This document shows positions 20,161-30,266 of a stretch of DNA of 64,000 nt, piece after piece. The stretch's first letter is position 1. The number at the start of each line of letters is the position of its first letter. Origin of the DNA: Bog-473 sp963809825. Its GTDB lineage: Bacteria; Actinomycetota; Acidimicrobiia; Acidimicrobiales; RAAP-2. The notes beneath the pieces are model-generated. The model made no database searches. It had not been told where the DNA came from and saw nothing but the letters and a program-made list of their open reading frames with translations. The DNA is taken from contig CAWELJ010000004.1 of assembly GCA_963809825.1 (NCBI GenBank), forward strand, positions 62,001-126,000, in the 5' to 3' direction. Position numbers and translations under genes: made by a program.

Positions 20161-21267
20161 TCATCCCTCCACCGCGATCCGCGGCGCCGGCTCGGTCACC
20201 TCGGCCAGCGACTCCACCGCCGCCTTCTGCTCGTCGGAGAGCTCGGTCGGTACGACCACCTCCACCTTGACGAGGAGGTCGCCCGGCTTGCCGCCGTTGC
20301 GCCCCGACCCGCCCGGGACACCCCGGCCGCGCACGCGCAGCACCTTGCCCGACTGCGTCCCCGGCGGCACCTTGAGCGACACCTTGCCGTCGAGCGTGGG
20401 CACCGTGATGGTGGTCCCCAGCACCGCCTCGGGGTAGGTGATCGGCACCGTGATGGTCAGGTTGCGCCCGCTGCGCCCGAAGACCGGGTGCTTCCCCACC
20501 TGCACGACGACGTAGAGGTCGCCCGCCGGCGCCATGCCCTGCCCGGGCGCGCCCCGGCCCTTGACCCGGATGCGCTGGCCGTTCTCCACCCCGGCCGGGA
20601 TGCGCACCTTGATGGAGCGCACCTTCTGCTCGGTGCCGGTGCCGTGGCACACGGGGCACGGCGTGTCGAACAGCGTCCCGCGGCCCACGCAGTCGGGGCA
20701 GACGGTGCTGAGCGAGAACAGGCCCTGGTTGTCGTTGAGGCTCCCGCTCCCCCCGCAGCGCGGGCAGGTGTGCGTCGACGTGCCCGGCGCGGCGCCCGAG
20801 CCGCGGCAGTTCGAGCAGCGCACCTCCTGGGGCACGTTGACCGACGTCGTGACGCCGTGCACGGCGTCCTGGAAGGACAGGTGGAGCTGCGCCTCCATGT
20901 CGGCGCCCCGCTGGGGCCCCCGGGTCCGCGTCGTGCGGCCGCCGCCGCCGAACAGGCCCCCGAAGAGGTCGCTCAGGTCCCCCATGTCCTCCATGCGGAA
21001 CGTGCCGCCGCCGGGTGCGCCGAACCCGCCGCCCACCGGACCCATGCGGCGGACCTCGTCGTACTCCTTGCGCTTCTCGGCGTCACCGAGGACGTCGTAG
21101 GCGGCGCTGATCTCCTTGAAGCGCTCCTCCGACCCGGGGTTGGCATCGGGGTGGTGCTCCTTGGCCAGCTTCCGGTAGGCGCGCGTGATCTCCTTGTCGG
21201 TCGCCGTGGGCACGACGCCGAGCACCTTGTAGAAGTCCTTCTCGAACCATTCGCGCTGTGCGGCCAC
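20161..21267 (-). CDS. dnaJ: DnaJ, Hsp40 co-chaperone
   Basis: A 368-residue J-protein stimulating DnaK ATPase. The J domain is at residues ~8-75 with the HPD triad in EHHPDANPG. A Gly/Phe-rich linker follows (GGGFGAPGGGTF), then four zinc-finger repeats, CSNCRGSG, CPRCGGSG, CPDCVGRG and CPVCHGTG, and the C-terminal substrate-binding domains. Placed between grpE (9-base gap) and hspR (1-base gap), this is the class I DnaJ of the stress operon. Confidence 0.97.
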   Translation of the reverse strand: MAAQREWFEKDFYKVLGVVPTATDKEITRAYRKLAKEHHPDANPGSEERFKEISAAYDVLGDAEKRKEYDEVRRMGPVGGGFGAPGGGTFRMEDMGDLSDLFGGLFGGGGRTTRTRGPQRGADMEAQLHLSFQDAVHGVTTSVNVPQEVRCSNCRGSGAAPGTSTHTCPRCGGSGSLNDNQGLFSLSTVCPDCVGRGTLFDTPCPVCHGTGTEQKVRSIKVRIPAGVENGQRIRVKGRGAPGQGMAPAGDLYVVVQVGKHPVFGRSGRNLTITVPITYPEAVLGTTITVPTLDGKVSLKVPPGTQSGKVLRVRGRGVPGGSGRNGGKPGDLLVKVEVVVPTELSDEQKAAVESLAEVTEPAPRIAVEG

Positions 21268-21275
21268 GGGTCAGT

Positions 21276-21850
21276 TCACCCCCGGACGCGGACCATGGCG
21301 GCGCGGAGCACCTGTCCCTTCCAGCGGTAGCCCGAGCGCAGCACCTGTTCGACGACCGGCTCACCGCCGTCGCCGGGCTCGGCCTCGGACCGTGCGACGG
21401 CGTCGTGCACGGAGGGGTCGAAGGCGACGCCGGCCTGGTCGACCCGCTCGAGACCCTCCTTGGCGAGGATGTCGAGCAGCATCGCGCGCGAGGCGCGCAG
21501 CGCCTTGCCGTCCTCGCTCACCTCGAGCGTCTCGTTCAGGTGGGCCTCGGCCAGGTCGAGCGTGTCGAGCACCGGCAGCAGCTTGGAGACGATGTCGCCC
21601 GAGGACCGGGCGGCCTGCTCCTCCTGCAGCCGCGCGATCCGCTTGCGGTAGTTCTCGAAGTCGGCCTGGGTCCGTTGCAGCGCCAGCAGGTACTCGTCCC
21701 GCTCGCGTGCCAGCACCTCACGGGGGTCAGCCTCCTCGGCCAGCGCGGTCGAGTGCGCGGCCTCACCGCCGATGGCGTCAGCCGCCTCCTCGGCGGCCTC
21801 GGCCTCGGAGTAGGCAGACTCGTCCTCGGGCATGGCCTCGTCGCCGAAGC

Positions 21851-21854
<4 letters not shown>
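21276..21854 (-). CDS. grpE: GrpE, nucleotide exchange factor for DnaK
   Basis: A 192-residue protein with an acidic, low-complexity N-terminus rich in Glu and Ala, a long coiled coil (residues ~60-110, EYLLALQRTQADFENYRKR), and the beta-wing domain containing the family pattern FDPSVHDAVAR and VLRSGYRWKGQVLRAAMV. It exchanges ADP for ATP on DnaK and acts as a thermosensor in the chaperone cycle. It overlaps dnaK by four bases. Confidence 0.96.
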
Positions 21855-23704
<1,850 letters not shown>

Positions 23705-23770
23705 GTTCTGCAGTCCTTCCCGTCGTCAATCCGCCCCAGTGGCAGATAGCACCGTTTGTTACGTGGATCC

Positions 23771-23801
23771 AGTGTACCAAACTTGAGTCCCCTAGTGTCA
23801 A
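23771..23801 (-). promoter_or_regulatory. Putative dnaK promoter
   Basis: On the minus strand, TTGACA (23801-23796) is followed after 19 bases by TACACT (23776-23771), about 67 bases before the dnaK ATG. The -35 box is perfect for the housekeeping sigma factor; the spacer is about two bases longer than optimal. It overlaps the HAIR element, so a bound HspR would block it. Confidence 0.5.
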
Positions 23802-23802
23802 G
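23782..23802 (-). promoter_or_regulatory. HAIR-like HspR operator
   Basis: Inverted repeat read on the plus strand as CTTGAGT, seven bases, TGTCAAG. The outer CTTGA/TCAAG arms are perfectly complementary and the inner two positions are imperfect. The established HspR element is CTTGAGT-N7-ACTCAAG, with the same spacing. It lies 78 bases upstream of dnaK and overlaps the -35 box. Confidence 0.85.
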
Positions 23803-23903
23803 ATTTTTGACAGGATAGCCAACCACGGTTGTACAACCCCAGGTCACGGCCGTGGATTCCCGACCATTTCGACCCTCCCCGTGGCCCGCTCTACGCTGGG
23901 CCC

Positions 23904-24662
23904 GTGCTCGACCTGGTGCTCCTCCGTCACGGCCAGTCCACCTGGAACGCCGAGAACCTGTTCACGGGCTGGGTCGACGTGGACCTCACCCCCGCCGGGG
24001 AGGCCGAGGCCAGCGCCGGCGGCGAGCTCCTGGCGGGCCTGGACCTGCGGATCCTGCACACCTCGGTGCTGACCCGGGCCATCCGCACGGCCGAGCTCGC
24101 CCTGGCCGCCGCCGGCCGCAGCTGGCTCCCGGTGCGCCGGCACTGGCGCCTCAACGAGCGCCACTACGGCGACCTGCAGGGGAAGAACAAGGCCCAGACC
24201 AAGCAGGAGTTCGGCGACGAGCAGCTCATGCTGTGGCGCCGCAGCTACGACACCCCGCCCCCGCCGCTCTCCCCGGACAACCCCTACGACGTGGCCGGCG
24301 ACCCCCGCTACGACGACGTCGACCCGGCCGACATCCCGCGCACCGAGTGCCTGGCCGACGTGGTCCGCCGCGCACTGCCCTATTGGGAGTCCGCCATCGT
24401 GCCCGACCTCCGCGCCACCGCCGCACGGGGCGGCGCCGTGCTCGTGGTCGCCCACGGCAATTCCATCCGCGCCCTGCGCAAGCACCTCGAGGGCATTTCC
24501 GACGATGCCATCACCGGCCTCGAGATCCCGACCGGCATCCCCTACCGCATGCAGCTCGACGACGACCTCGCCGTGCGCTCGGCCGACTACCTGGGCGACC
24601 CCGAGGCGGCCGCCGCCGCCGCGGCCGCCGTGGCCCGCCAGGCCGACCGGCCCATCGGCTAA
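23904..24662 (+). CDS. gpmA: GpmA, 2,3-bisphosphoglycerate-dependent phosphoglycerate mutase
   Basis: Interconverts 3- and 2-phosphoglycerate in glycolysis. The 252-residue protein starts VLDLVLLRHGQSTWN, holding the phosphohistidine, and continues FTGWVDVDLTPAG, RLNERHYGDLQG with the catalytic glutamate, and VVAHGNSIRALRKHLE with the second active-site histidine. GTG at 23904 gives the usual family length of ~250; a longer open frame upstream would add 25 unconserved residues. There is no strong ribosome site. Its 3' end overlaps the convergent kinase-like gene by 4 bases. Confidence 0.95.
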   Translation: MLDLVLLRHGQSTWNAENLFTGWVDVDLTPAGEAEASAGGELLAGLDLRILHTSVLTRAIRTAELALAAAGRSWLPVRRHWRLNERHYGDLQGKNKAQTKQEFGDEQLMLWRRSYDTPPPPLSPDNPYDVAGDPRYDDVDPADIPRTECLADVVRRALPYWESAIVPDLRATAARGGAVLVVAHGNSIRALRKHLEGISDDAITGLEIPTGIPYRMQLDDDLAVRSADYLGDPEAAAAAAAAVARQADRPIG

Positions 24663-25696
24663 TCCAGCAACGCCTCTCCGGCGTCGGCCAGGCGCTCGTG
24701 TGCGGCATGCTGGTCCGGCCGGGCCATCCCCTTCACCTCCAGGGCGTGCTCGCAGCGCGCCGTGTAGGCCAGCACCCACGCCGCCGCCGCGGCCGCGGCG
24801 CGCCACTGCCCGTCGGTGAGGCGGTACCCGGCCGCGCCCTCGTAGTCGGCGATGAAGCCTCGGATGCCCCCCAGCGCCGGGAAGGCCGTGCCGCCGGGGT
24901 CGGCGGTCACGGACCATGTCGCGGCGGCCTGCCCCACTGCCGTGCTCTCGGCCACGAGCGCCACGCTGTCCCAGTCGTAGACGGCGAGCAGGCGCTGCTC
25001 GTCGAGTCGGACGTTGCGCGCCGACCAGTCCGTGTGGGCCACGACCGGCGCGCTCTCGTCCGCGTCACGCACGCGCCGGGCCCGCGTCGCCAGCGCGTCG
25101 ATCCACTCCGCTCCCGCTGCGGTGCTCCCGAAGTCGAACAGGGGGCTGTGCGGCTCGGCGTAGAGGCCGTCGGTGGGCTGGCGCAGTGGGTGGTCGGCCA
25201 GCGCCGGCAGCTCCGGCAGCGCGCGGCACACAGCGATCTGCCGGGCCAGCCCGGTGGCGGACACCCGGCGCTCCGCCGCCGACGAGAACGGCCGCAGGCC
25301 GGGGTCGGGGAGGTAGGTCTCGATCACCGCCAGGTTCGGTCGGCCCGGAACCAGCGCGGTCGGCCCCCGCAGGGGCGTGCCACAGGGGATCCCGTGCCCG
25401 GCTACGTGGGCCTGCACCGATTGCACCGCCCGCAGGAACGGCACCCGCCAGCGCTCCTGGTACGCCTTGATCACGACCTCGTCTCCGCTCGCGAGACGGA
25501 CGCCGAGGACACAACCGACGGAGGCGCCGTAGAAGAGGCCTTGGTCTATGCCGGCGCCCAGCTCGCCGCGGCAGAACCGGTCGGCGATCGCCGCGATCGC
25601 CGCCGGGTCACCGGTGCCGAACACGTCGGTGTCGACCACGTCGGTGCCCCACCTGGCGTGCTGCGCCGCGACGACCCGCTCCACGGCTTCGCCCAT
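24659..25696 (-). CDS. Aminoglycoside-phosphotransferase-fold protein
   Basis: A 345-residue protein of the APH/choline-kinase-like fold. The catalytic loop is recognisable in VVAHTDWSARNVRL (catalytic Asp and Asn) followed by LLAVYDWDSVALV, equivalent to the metal-binding DFD-type segment; DEVVIKAYQERW holds the ATP-contacting lysine. The first ~70 residues are an extra N-terminal region. Substrate unknown; many relatives are small-molecule kinases unrelated to drug resistance. It converges with gpmA and is not obviously co-transcribed with the PII gene 83 bases away. Confidence 0.8.
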   Translation of the reverse strand: MGEAVERVVAAQHARWGTDVVDTDVFGTGDPAAIAAIADRFCRGELGAGIDQGLFYGASVGCVLGVRLASGDEVVIKAYQERWRVPFLRAVQSVQAHVAGHGIPCGTPLRGPTALVPGRPNLAVIETYLPDPGLRPFSSAAERRVSATGLARQIAVCRALPELPALADHPLRQPTDGLYAEPHSPLFDFGSTAAGAEWIDALATRARRVRDADESAPVVAHTDWSARNVRLDEQRLLAVYDWDSVALVAESTAVGQAAATWSVTADPGGTAFPALGGIRGFIADYEGAAGYRLTDGQWRAAAAAAAWVLAYTARCEHALEVKGMARPDQHAAHERLADAGEALLD

Positions 25697-25779
25697 TGCG
25701 ACATCATCCCAGGACGGCGGAAGGCCGGGGCACCTCGCCGCGCCCCGGCCGTCCGACCGTCTACAGGACTGACGGCGTC

Positions 25780-26118
25780 TTACAACGCGTCAGACCCGCG
25801 TTCTCCGGTGCGCACGCGCACCACGGCTTCGACGGGGATGACCCACACCTTGCCGTCACCGATCTTGCCGGTGGACGCCGAACCGACGATGGCGTCGACG
25901 ACCTCGTCGACCTGCCCGTCGTCGACCAGCACCTCGATACGGAGCTTGGGGACGAAGTCCACCTCGTACTCCGCACCGCGGTACACCTCGGTGTGCCCAC
26001 GCTGGCGCCCGAAACCCTGCGCCTCGGTCAGGGTCATGCCCTGCACCCCGAGGTTCTTCAAGGTCTCCTTGACGTCATCGAGCTTGAACGGCTTGAGGAC
26101 TGCCACGATCAGCTTCAT
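25780..26118 (-). CDS. glnB: PII nitrogen regulatory protein (amt-linked)
   Basis: A 112-residue PII signal protein that reports 2-oxoglutarate and adenylate levels and gates the ammonium channel. It has MKLIVAVLKPFKLDDVKETL, the T-loop with its modifiable tyrosine in RGAEYEVDF, and the C-terminal signature TGKIGDGKVWVIPVEAVVRV. It follows amt by 36 bases on the same strand, so it is probably the GlnK-type partner. An AAGGAG ribosome site precedes the ATG. A close paralogue lies at 29293-29631. Confidence 0.95.
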   Translation of the reverse strand: MKLIVAVLKPFKLDDVKETLKNLGVQGMTLTEAQGFGRQRGHTEVYRGAEYEVDFVPKLRIEVLVDDGQVDEVVDAIVGSASTGKIGDGKVWVIPVEAVVRVRTGERGSDAL

Positions 26119-26154
26119 GTGATTGAGCTCCTTTCGTCTCGTCTGTCCGTGGCC

Positions 26155-27729
26155 CTAGGCCCCGCCGCCCGATGGCGTCGGTTCGGGTTCTGACCCGCCC
26201 CTGTCGATGCCGGCCATGGCGAAGGCACCGTCACTGCGGGTGGCGAAGCCGGCGTCCTCGGGGAACGCCTCCTCGCCGTGGATGGCCAGGTCGCCGACCT
26301 CGAGGACCTCGTCCTTGTAGCGGGCACCCCGAAGGATCCAGCCGATGATCTTCACCAACAAGAAGGTGATGAGCGCCGACCAGATGATGACGAAGATGGC
26401 CGCCCGGAACTGTTCCCACAGCTGGTGCGCCGAGCCCGTGTACAACAGGCCGTTCACACCGAAGGGCACGCAGGTGCCGTGGGCCGTGAGGTACGTCGAC
26501 TGCGACGTGGCGATGACCTGGCCGGCCGGGGTCAGGTGACCGCAGCCGTACTCGATCATGTTCGGGTCGCCGAAGATGCCGAGCAGCAGGCCGCCCAGGA
26601 GGCCGGCCATGCCGTGGGTGTAGATGACACCGAGCGCATCGTCGACCTTCGAGAACGGCCGCACCTTGGAGAGGAAGTTCCACGCCACCCAGACGAAGGC
26701 CGAGCAGATGGCCCCGACGAAGATGGCGCCCAGTCCGTTGACCCAGCCGGCGCACGGTGTGATGCCGACCAGGCCGCAGATCATGCCGTTGACGCCGCCC
26801 AAGAAAGTGGGCTTGCGCTCCCTCGAGAGCCAGGCGTCCATGGCGATCCACACCAGGACGCCGGTGGCGGTGGCCAGGTTCGTGTTCACGACGGCCGCCG
26901 CCGCGCTGGCACCGGCGTAGTACGGGTCTCCACCGTTGAAGCCGTTCCAGCCCAGCCACAGGATGCCGGCCCCGACCGCCGCCATCACGAGGTTGTTGGG
27001 CAAGGCGTGCTGCCGATCTCGCAGGAGCCGTGGTCCGATCACCCAGGCGGCCACGAAGCCCGACACACCGGCCGACATGTGGATGACGTACCCGCCGGAG
27101 AAGTCGAGCGCGCCTTCCTGGGCGAAGTAGCCGCCGCCCCAGAGCATGAAGGCGTCCACGCAGTACACGCAGGTCGACCACAGCGGGACCAGCAGGCACC
27201 AGGCGCTGAACTTGATCCGGCCCAGCACGCTGCCCAGGAACAGCAGCGGCGTGATCGCCGCGAACACGAACTGGAAGTAGGCCAGGCTCGAGGTCGGGAA
27301 GTGGAACGGGATGATCGTGTTGGCCGCGGAGCTTGCCTGGGCCTGTTCACCGAACGCACTCGTGACCGGTCCCGGTTTGCCCAGGAAGTTCTCGAAGAAG
27401 TGGGTGAAGGTCCCCGTCAACCCCGCGTTCTGGGTCTGGGTCACCACCCCGTTCACGAGGTGCACGCCACCGCCGATGGACGTGTCGCCGAAGCCCAGCT
27501 TGTACTCCCAGAGGAACCACGCAACGAGCACCAATGAGAAGCCGGCGAACATCATGGCCAACACGTTGACCGCCCACTTCTTGGGGACGATCGAGGCGTA
27601 GAGCACCGCCAGGCCGGGGAGGCTCATCAGGCCGACGAACGTGGCGGCGGTTATCTGCCACGTGTTGTCAGCCGGATTGAGCCAATCGGGATACGGAACG
27701 TACGTCGTCGCTCCTATCAGATGGATCAC
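26155..27729 (-). CDS. amt: Amt, ammonium transporter
   Basis: A 524-residue channel of the Amt/MEP/Rh family with about eleven predicted membrane helices. The conserved pore histidines appear in DFSGGYVIHMSAGVSG and LGVIYTHGMAGLLGG. A loop of ~60 residues near residues 75-140 (FTHFFENFLGKPGPV) and a cytoplasmic C-terminal tail after GARYKDEVLEVGD extend it beyond the usual ~420 residues. It is the first gene of an amt-PII pair, and a four-part GlnR-type box lies 126 bases upstream, indicating induction under nitrogen limitation. Confidence 0.97.
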   Translation of the reverse strand: MIHLIGATTYVPYPDWLNPADNTWQITAATFVGLMSLPGLAVLYASIVPKKWAVNVLAMMFAGFSLVLVAWFLWEYKLGFGDTSIGGGVHLVNGVVTQTQNAGLTGTFTHFFENFLGKPGPVTSAFGEQAQASSAANTIIPFHFPTSSLAYFQFVFAAITPLLFLGSVLGRIKFSAWCLLVPLWSTCVYCVDAFMLWGGGYFAQEGALDFSGGYVIHMSAGVSGFVAAWVIGPRLLRDRQHALPNNLVMAAVGAGILWLGWNGFNGGDPYYAGASAAAAVVNTNLATATGVLVWIAMDAWLSRERKPTFLGGVNGMICGLVGITPCAGWVNGLGAIFVGAICSAFVWVAWNFLSKVRPFSKVDDALGVIYTHGMAGLLGGLLLGIFGDPNMIEYGCGHLTPAGQVIATSQSTYLTAHGTCVPFGVNGLLYTGSAHQLWEQFRAAIFVIIWSALITFLLVKIIGWILRGARYKDEVLEVGDLAIHGEEAFPEDAGFATRSDGAFAMAGIDRGGSEPEPTPSGGGA

Positions 27730-27854
27730 TCAAGCTCTCCTAACTGTCATGTGTCCTGGCGCCTTCGCTCACTGTCGGGGACCTCCCAGAGCACCAGGTA
27801 TGGCAAGGTCACTGCTGACGGTTCTCCCCGTCCGGGACACAATGCAGGGCAGGA

Positions 27855-27892
27855 GTTTCCGCATCGTCACCGCTGTGTTTCGAGCGCGTTAA
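27855..27892 (-). promoter_or_regulatory. GlnR-type box upstream of amt
   Basis: On the minus strand the sequence reads TTAAC-N6-GAAAC-N6-GTGAC-N6-GAAAC, with the four 5-mers exactly six bases apart. This matches the described actinobacterial GlnR consensus gTnAC-n6-GaAAC, present here as two consecutive a/b pairs. It ends 126 bases before the amt ATG in the 251-base divergent region, so it could also affect the gene at 27981. Confidence 0.85.
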
Positions 27893-27980
27893 TCCACCGC
27901 CGGCGCGGCATCTCTCCTGGGTGGGGCCCGGTTCGCGGGCGGGCGGCCGGGCCCGGCGCCACTACGCTCTCCCGATCGCG

Positions 27981-28574
27981 ATGACCACCTCCTCCCCGCC
28001 CGGGGCCGGCAACGGCGAGCCGCTGCGACCCGCCGGCACCGGCGAACCCCCCGACCGCATCGGGCAGCTGCGCGGCGCCGGGGTGCAGGTCGACGCCCGG
28101 CGCGTGGGCCAGGTCGCCCTCGGCATCGTGCTGGCGACGCTCGCCGTCCTCGCGGTCGTCTTCACCGTCGTCGGGGTGCACACGAACCAGCAGGACGACC
28201 GCCTCCATCACGACGGCGTGCCGGTCACGTTCACCGTGGCGGGCTGCCTCGGCCTCCTCGGCGGCAGCGGGAGCAACGCGGCGGGCTACTCGTGCCACGG
28301 CACCTACACGCTCGGCGGCCACCGCTACAGCGAGCGGCTCCCGGGCAACTCGTTCCACCGGCCGGGGTCCACCGTCGCCGCCGTCGCCGTGCCGGGCGAT
28401 CCCGCCCTCGTGTCACCGGTCTCCATCGTCGCCACGCAGCACTCGTCGGCGGGCGTCTTCGTGTTGCCGGCGGTCCTGGCGGGCATCCTGCTGCTGCTCG
28501 TGGCGCTGCTCCTGGCGCTGCGCCGCCGCCGGCGCGGCACCGCGCCGGCGGAGCGTCAGGAAGGCGGCGTGTAG
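27981..28574 (+). CDS. Membrane protein with DUF3592-like layout
   Basis: A 197-residue protein. Residues 1-40 are Pro/Gly-rich and cytoplasmic. Two helices (about 42-65 and 157-178) flank an extracytoplasmic part with a GCLGLLGGSG segment and YSCHGTYTLGGHRYSERL, an arrangement like the DUF3592 group. The last ~20 residues are strongly basic (LRRRRRGTAP). Function unknown. The ATG at 27981 is preferred over an in-frame upstream start because it gives a short charged N-terminus before the helix. Its 3' end overlaps the convergent gene by 19 bases. Confidence 0.7.
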   Translation: MTTSSPPGAGNGEPLRPAGTGEPPDRIGQLRGAGVQVDARRVGQVALGIVLATLAVLAVVFTVVGVHTNQQDDRLHHDGVPVTFTVAGCLGLLGGSGSNAAGYSCHGTYTLGGHRYSERLPGNSFHRPGSTVAAVAVPGDPALVSPVSIVATQHSSAGVFVLPAVLAGILLLLVALLLALRRRRRGTAPAERQEGGV

Positions 28575-29155
28575 CGCTTGTTGCGCCGCGGCCGCGCGCC
28601 GTTGGAGCCCGCGCTCGGCTTGGGGCGCGGCGCGCCCGGACCGGCCGCCTCGGCCCGCTTGAGCTCCTGTTGCAGGCGGTAGGCGCGCACCAGGTACCAG
28701 GCGCCGGCCAGCAGGAACGGGGCCGCGAACCCGAAGTACGTGTAGTGGAGCTGGAAGATGGCCAGGCCGAAGAGCGCCAGGGTGATGCCCTGGAACAGGC
28801 GCTTGCGCAGCAGCGACGTGACGAGGACCAGGACCGCGAGGCCGAGCAGGACGTACGTCAGCTTGTCGTAGACACTCACACTCTGGTTGTGGGTCTTGGC
28901 GTAGTTGATGGACGCCGAGCTGATGACGAGACCGATGATCGCAGCGACCGGGGCCGCCACCAGCCCGATGGCCCGCTCCTTGTCGTTGGACCGGCGGATG
29001 TCCGCCTCGATCTCGTCGACGGGCCGGATCTCCTGGTGTGTGGGCGCCGACGGCTCGTCGTCGGGCTCCACCATGGAGTACTTGATGCGCTCCCAGCGCG
29101 TCATCCTGGGCGCGTCGTCCCCCCCGGGATCGGCTGCGGGTGGGCTGGCGGGCAT
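28556..29155 (-). CDS. Hypothetical membrane protein, 3-4 helices
   Basis: A 199-residue protein with a hydrophilic N-terminus, RRSNDKERAIGLVAAPVAAI leading into a first helix, a second hydrophobic pair (KLTYVLLGLAVLVLVTSL and ITLALFGLAIFQLHYTYFG) and a further helix ending in WYLVRAYRLQ. The C-terminus is a basic, Pro/Ser-rich tail (RPRRNKRYTPPS). No family recognised. It converges on the DUF3592-like gene and diverges from the second PII gene. Confidence 0.72.
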   Translation of the reverse strand: MPASPPAADPGGDDAPRMTRWERIKYSMVEPDDEPSAPTHQEIRPVDEIEADIRRSNDKERAIGLVAAPVAAIIGLVISSASINYAKTHNQSVSVYDKLTYVLLGLAVLVLVTSLLRKRLFQGITLALFGLAIFQLHYTYFGFAAPFLLAGAWYLVRAYRLQQELKRAEAAGPGAPRPKPSAGSNGARPRRNKRYTPPS

Positions 29156-29292
29156 CGGGAAAGGCTATCGCCACCTCCGTGGGGCTCCTTTTCCGCAGGT
29201 GGCCGCTGCGCCGGGCGGCGCTCGGACGGGCGGCGGGTCCGGTCACTAACGTGCGGTGAGGCCCGAGGGCCGACCGATTGTGAGGAGCGGAC

Positions 29293-29631
29293 ATGAAGCT
29301 CGTGGTGGCCGTCGTGAAGCCGTTCAAGCTCGACGACGTGAAGAACGTGCTGAAGAACATGGGCGTGGCGGGCATGACGCTGACCGAGGCGCAGGGCTAC
29401 GGGCGCCAGCGGGGGCACACCGAGAACTACCGGGGGGCTGAATACCAGGTCGACTTCGTGCCCAAGCTGCGCGTCGAGGTTCTCGTCGACGACGACCAGG
29501 CCGAGGCGGTGGTCGACGCCATTGTGAGCTCGGCCGCCACCGGCAAGATCGGCGACGGCAAGGTGTGGGTCGTCCCGGCCGAGACCGTCGTTCGGGTGCG
29601 CACCGGCGAGCGCGGGCACGACGCCATCTGA
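29293..29631 (+). CDS. Second PII nitrogen regulatory protein
   Basis: A 112-residue PII paralogue of the protein at 25780, with MKLVVAVVKPFKLDDVKNVL, T-loop RGAEYQVDFVPKLRVEV with the target tyrosine, and TGKIGDGKVWVVPAETVVRV. The two proteins are about 80% alike by eye. It is not next to amt or a glutamine synthetase gene. An AGGAG ribosome site sits 6 bases upstream. I see no GlnR-type box in the 137 bases before it, so the two PII genes may be regulated differently. Confidence 0.95.
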   Translation: MKLVVAVVKPFKLDDVKNVLKNMGVAGMTLTEAQGYGRQRGHTENYRGAEYQVDFVPKLRVEVLVDDDQAEAVVDAIVSSAATGKIGDGKVWVVPAETVVRVRTGERGHDAI

Positions 29632-29703
29632 ACGAGCGTTTGGGATGCCGGGCGGGGTGGCTCCCGCGCGCTTCACCAGGGCGAAGGGCTACTGTCTGCG
29701 GCC

Positions 29704-30126
29704 ATGAGCCAACACGACTTGGACCTCTCGAAGATCTGGCTGTTCTCGACCTCGTCGGCCAAGGACCTGCGCACGATCAAGCGTGCTCTCGAGGAGGTCA
29801 CGGTGCCGCCGGGGCGCATGCTGTGCGAGCAGGGCACCATCGGGCGGGAGTTCTTCCTCATCGTCAAGGGCCAGGCGTCGGTCAAGCGCAACAACCGCAA
29901 GGTGGCCACGCTCGGCCCGGGCCAGTACTTCGGCGAGATGGCGCTGCTCGACCGCCGGCCCCGCTCGGCGACCGTCGTCTCGGACACCGAGATGACGCTG
30001 CTCGTGCTGGGGCAACGCCAGTTCAACGGTGTGCTCGACGCCGTGCCCGCCCTCGCCCGCAAGATGCTCGCCGCCATGGCCACGCGCCTGCGCGAGGCGG
30101 ACGAGCGGGCGATGGCCGCCATCTAG
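29704..30126 (+). CDS. Single-domain cyclic-nucleotide-binding protein
   Basis: A 140-residue protein consisting of a CNB domain only; no HTH or kinase part follows. The phosphate-binding cassette FGEMALLDRRPRSATVV keeps the glutamate and arginine that hold the cyclic nucleotide. Residues 1-25 and the C-terminal helix (ARKMLAAMATRLREADERA) frame the barrel. It could be a cAMP sink or a sensor acting through partner proteins. It follows the PII gene by 72 bases on the same strand. A related protein is at 50078. Confidence 0.88.
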   Translation: MSQHDLDLSKIWLFSTSSAKDLRTIKRALEEVTVPPGRMLCEQGTIGREFFLIVKGQASVKRNNRKVATLGPGQYFGEMALLDRRPRSATVVSDTEMTLLVLGQRQFNGVLDAVPALARKMLAAMATRLREADERAMAAI

Positions 30127-30266
30127 CTTCCCCCCTCTGCACGGTCGCCCGACCGGCGCGGCCCCGCTGACCAGCAGCTCCACCTCCTTTGCATCCGCGC
30201 TTGCGCCCGGGCGCGCTGCGAAACTGCGGATGTCCGTTTCCTCGCCAGGACACAGGAGGTTCCATC

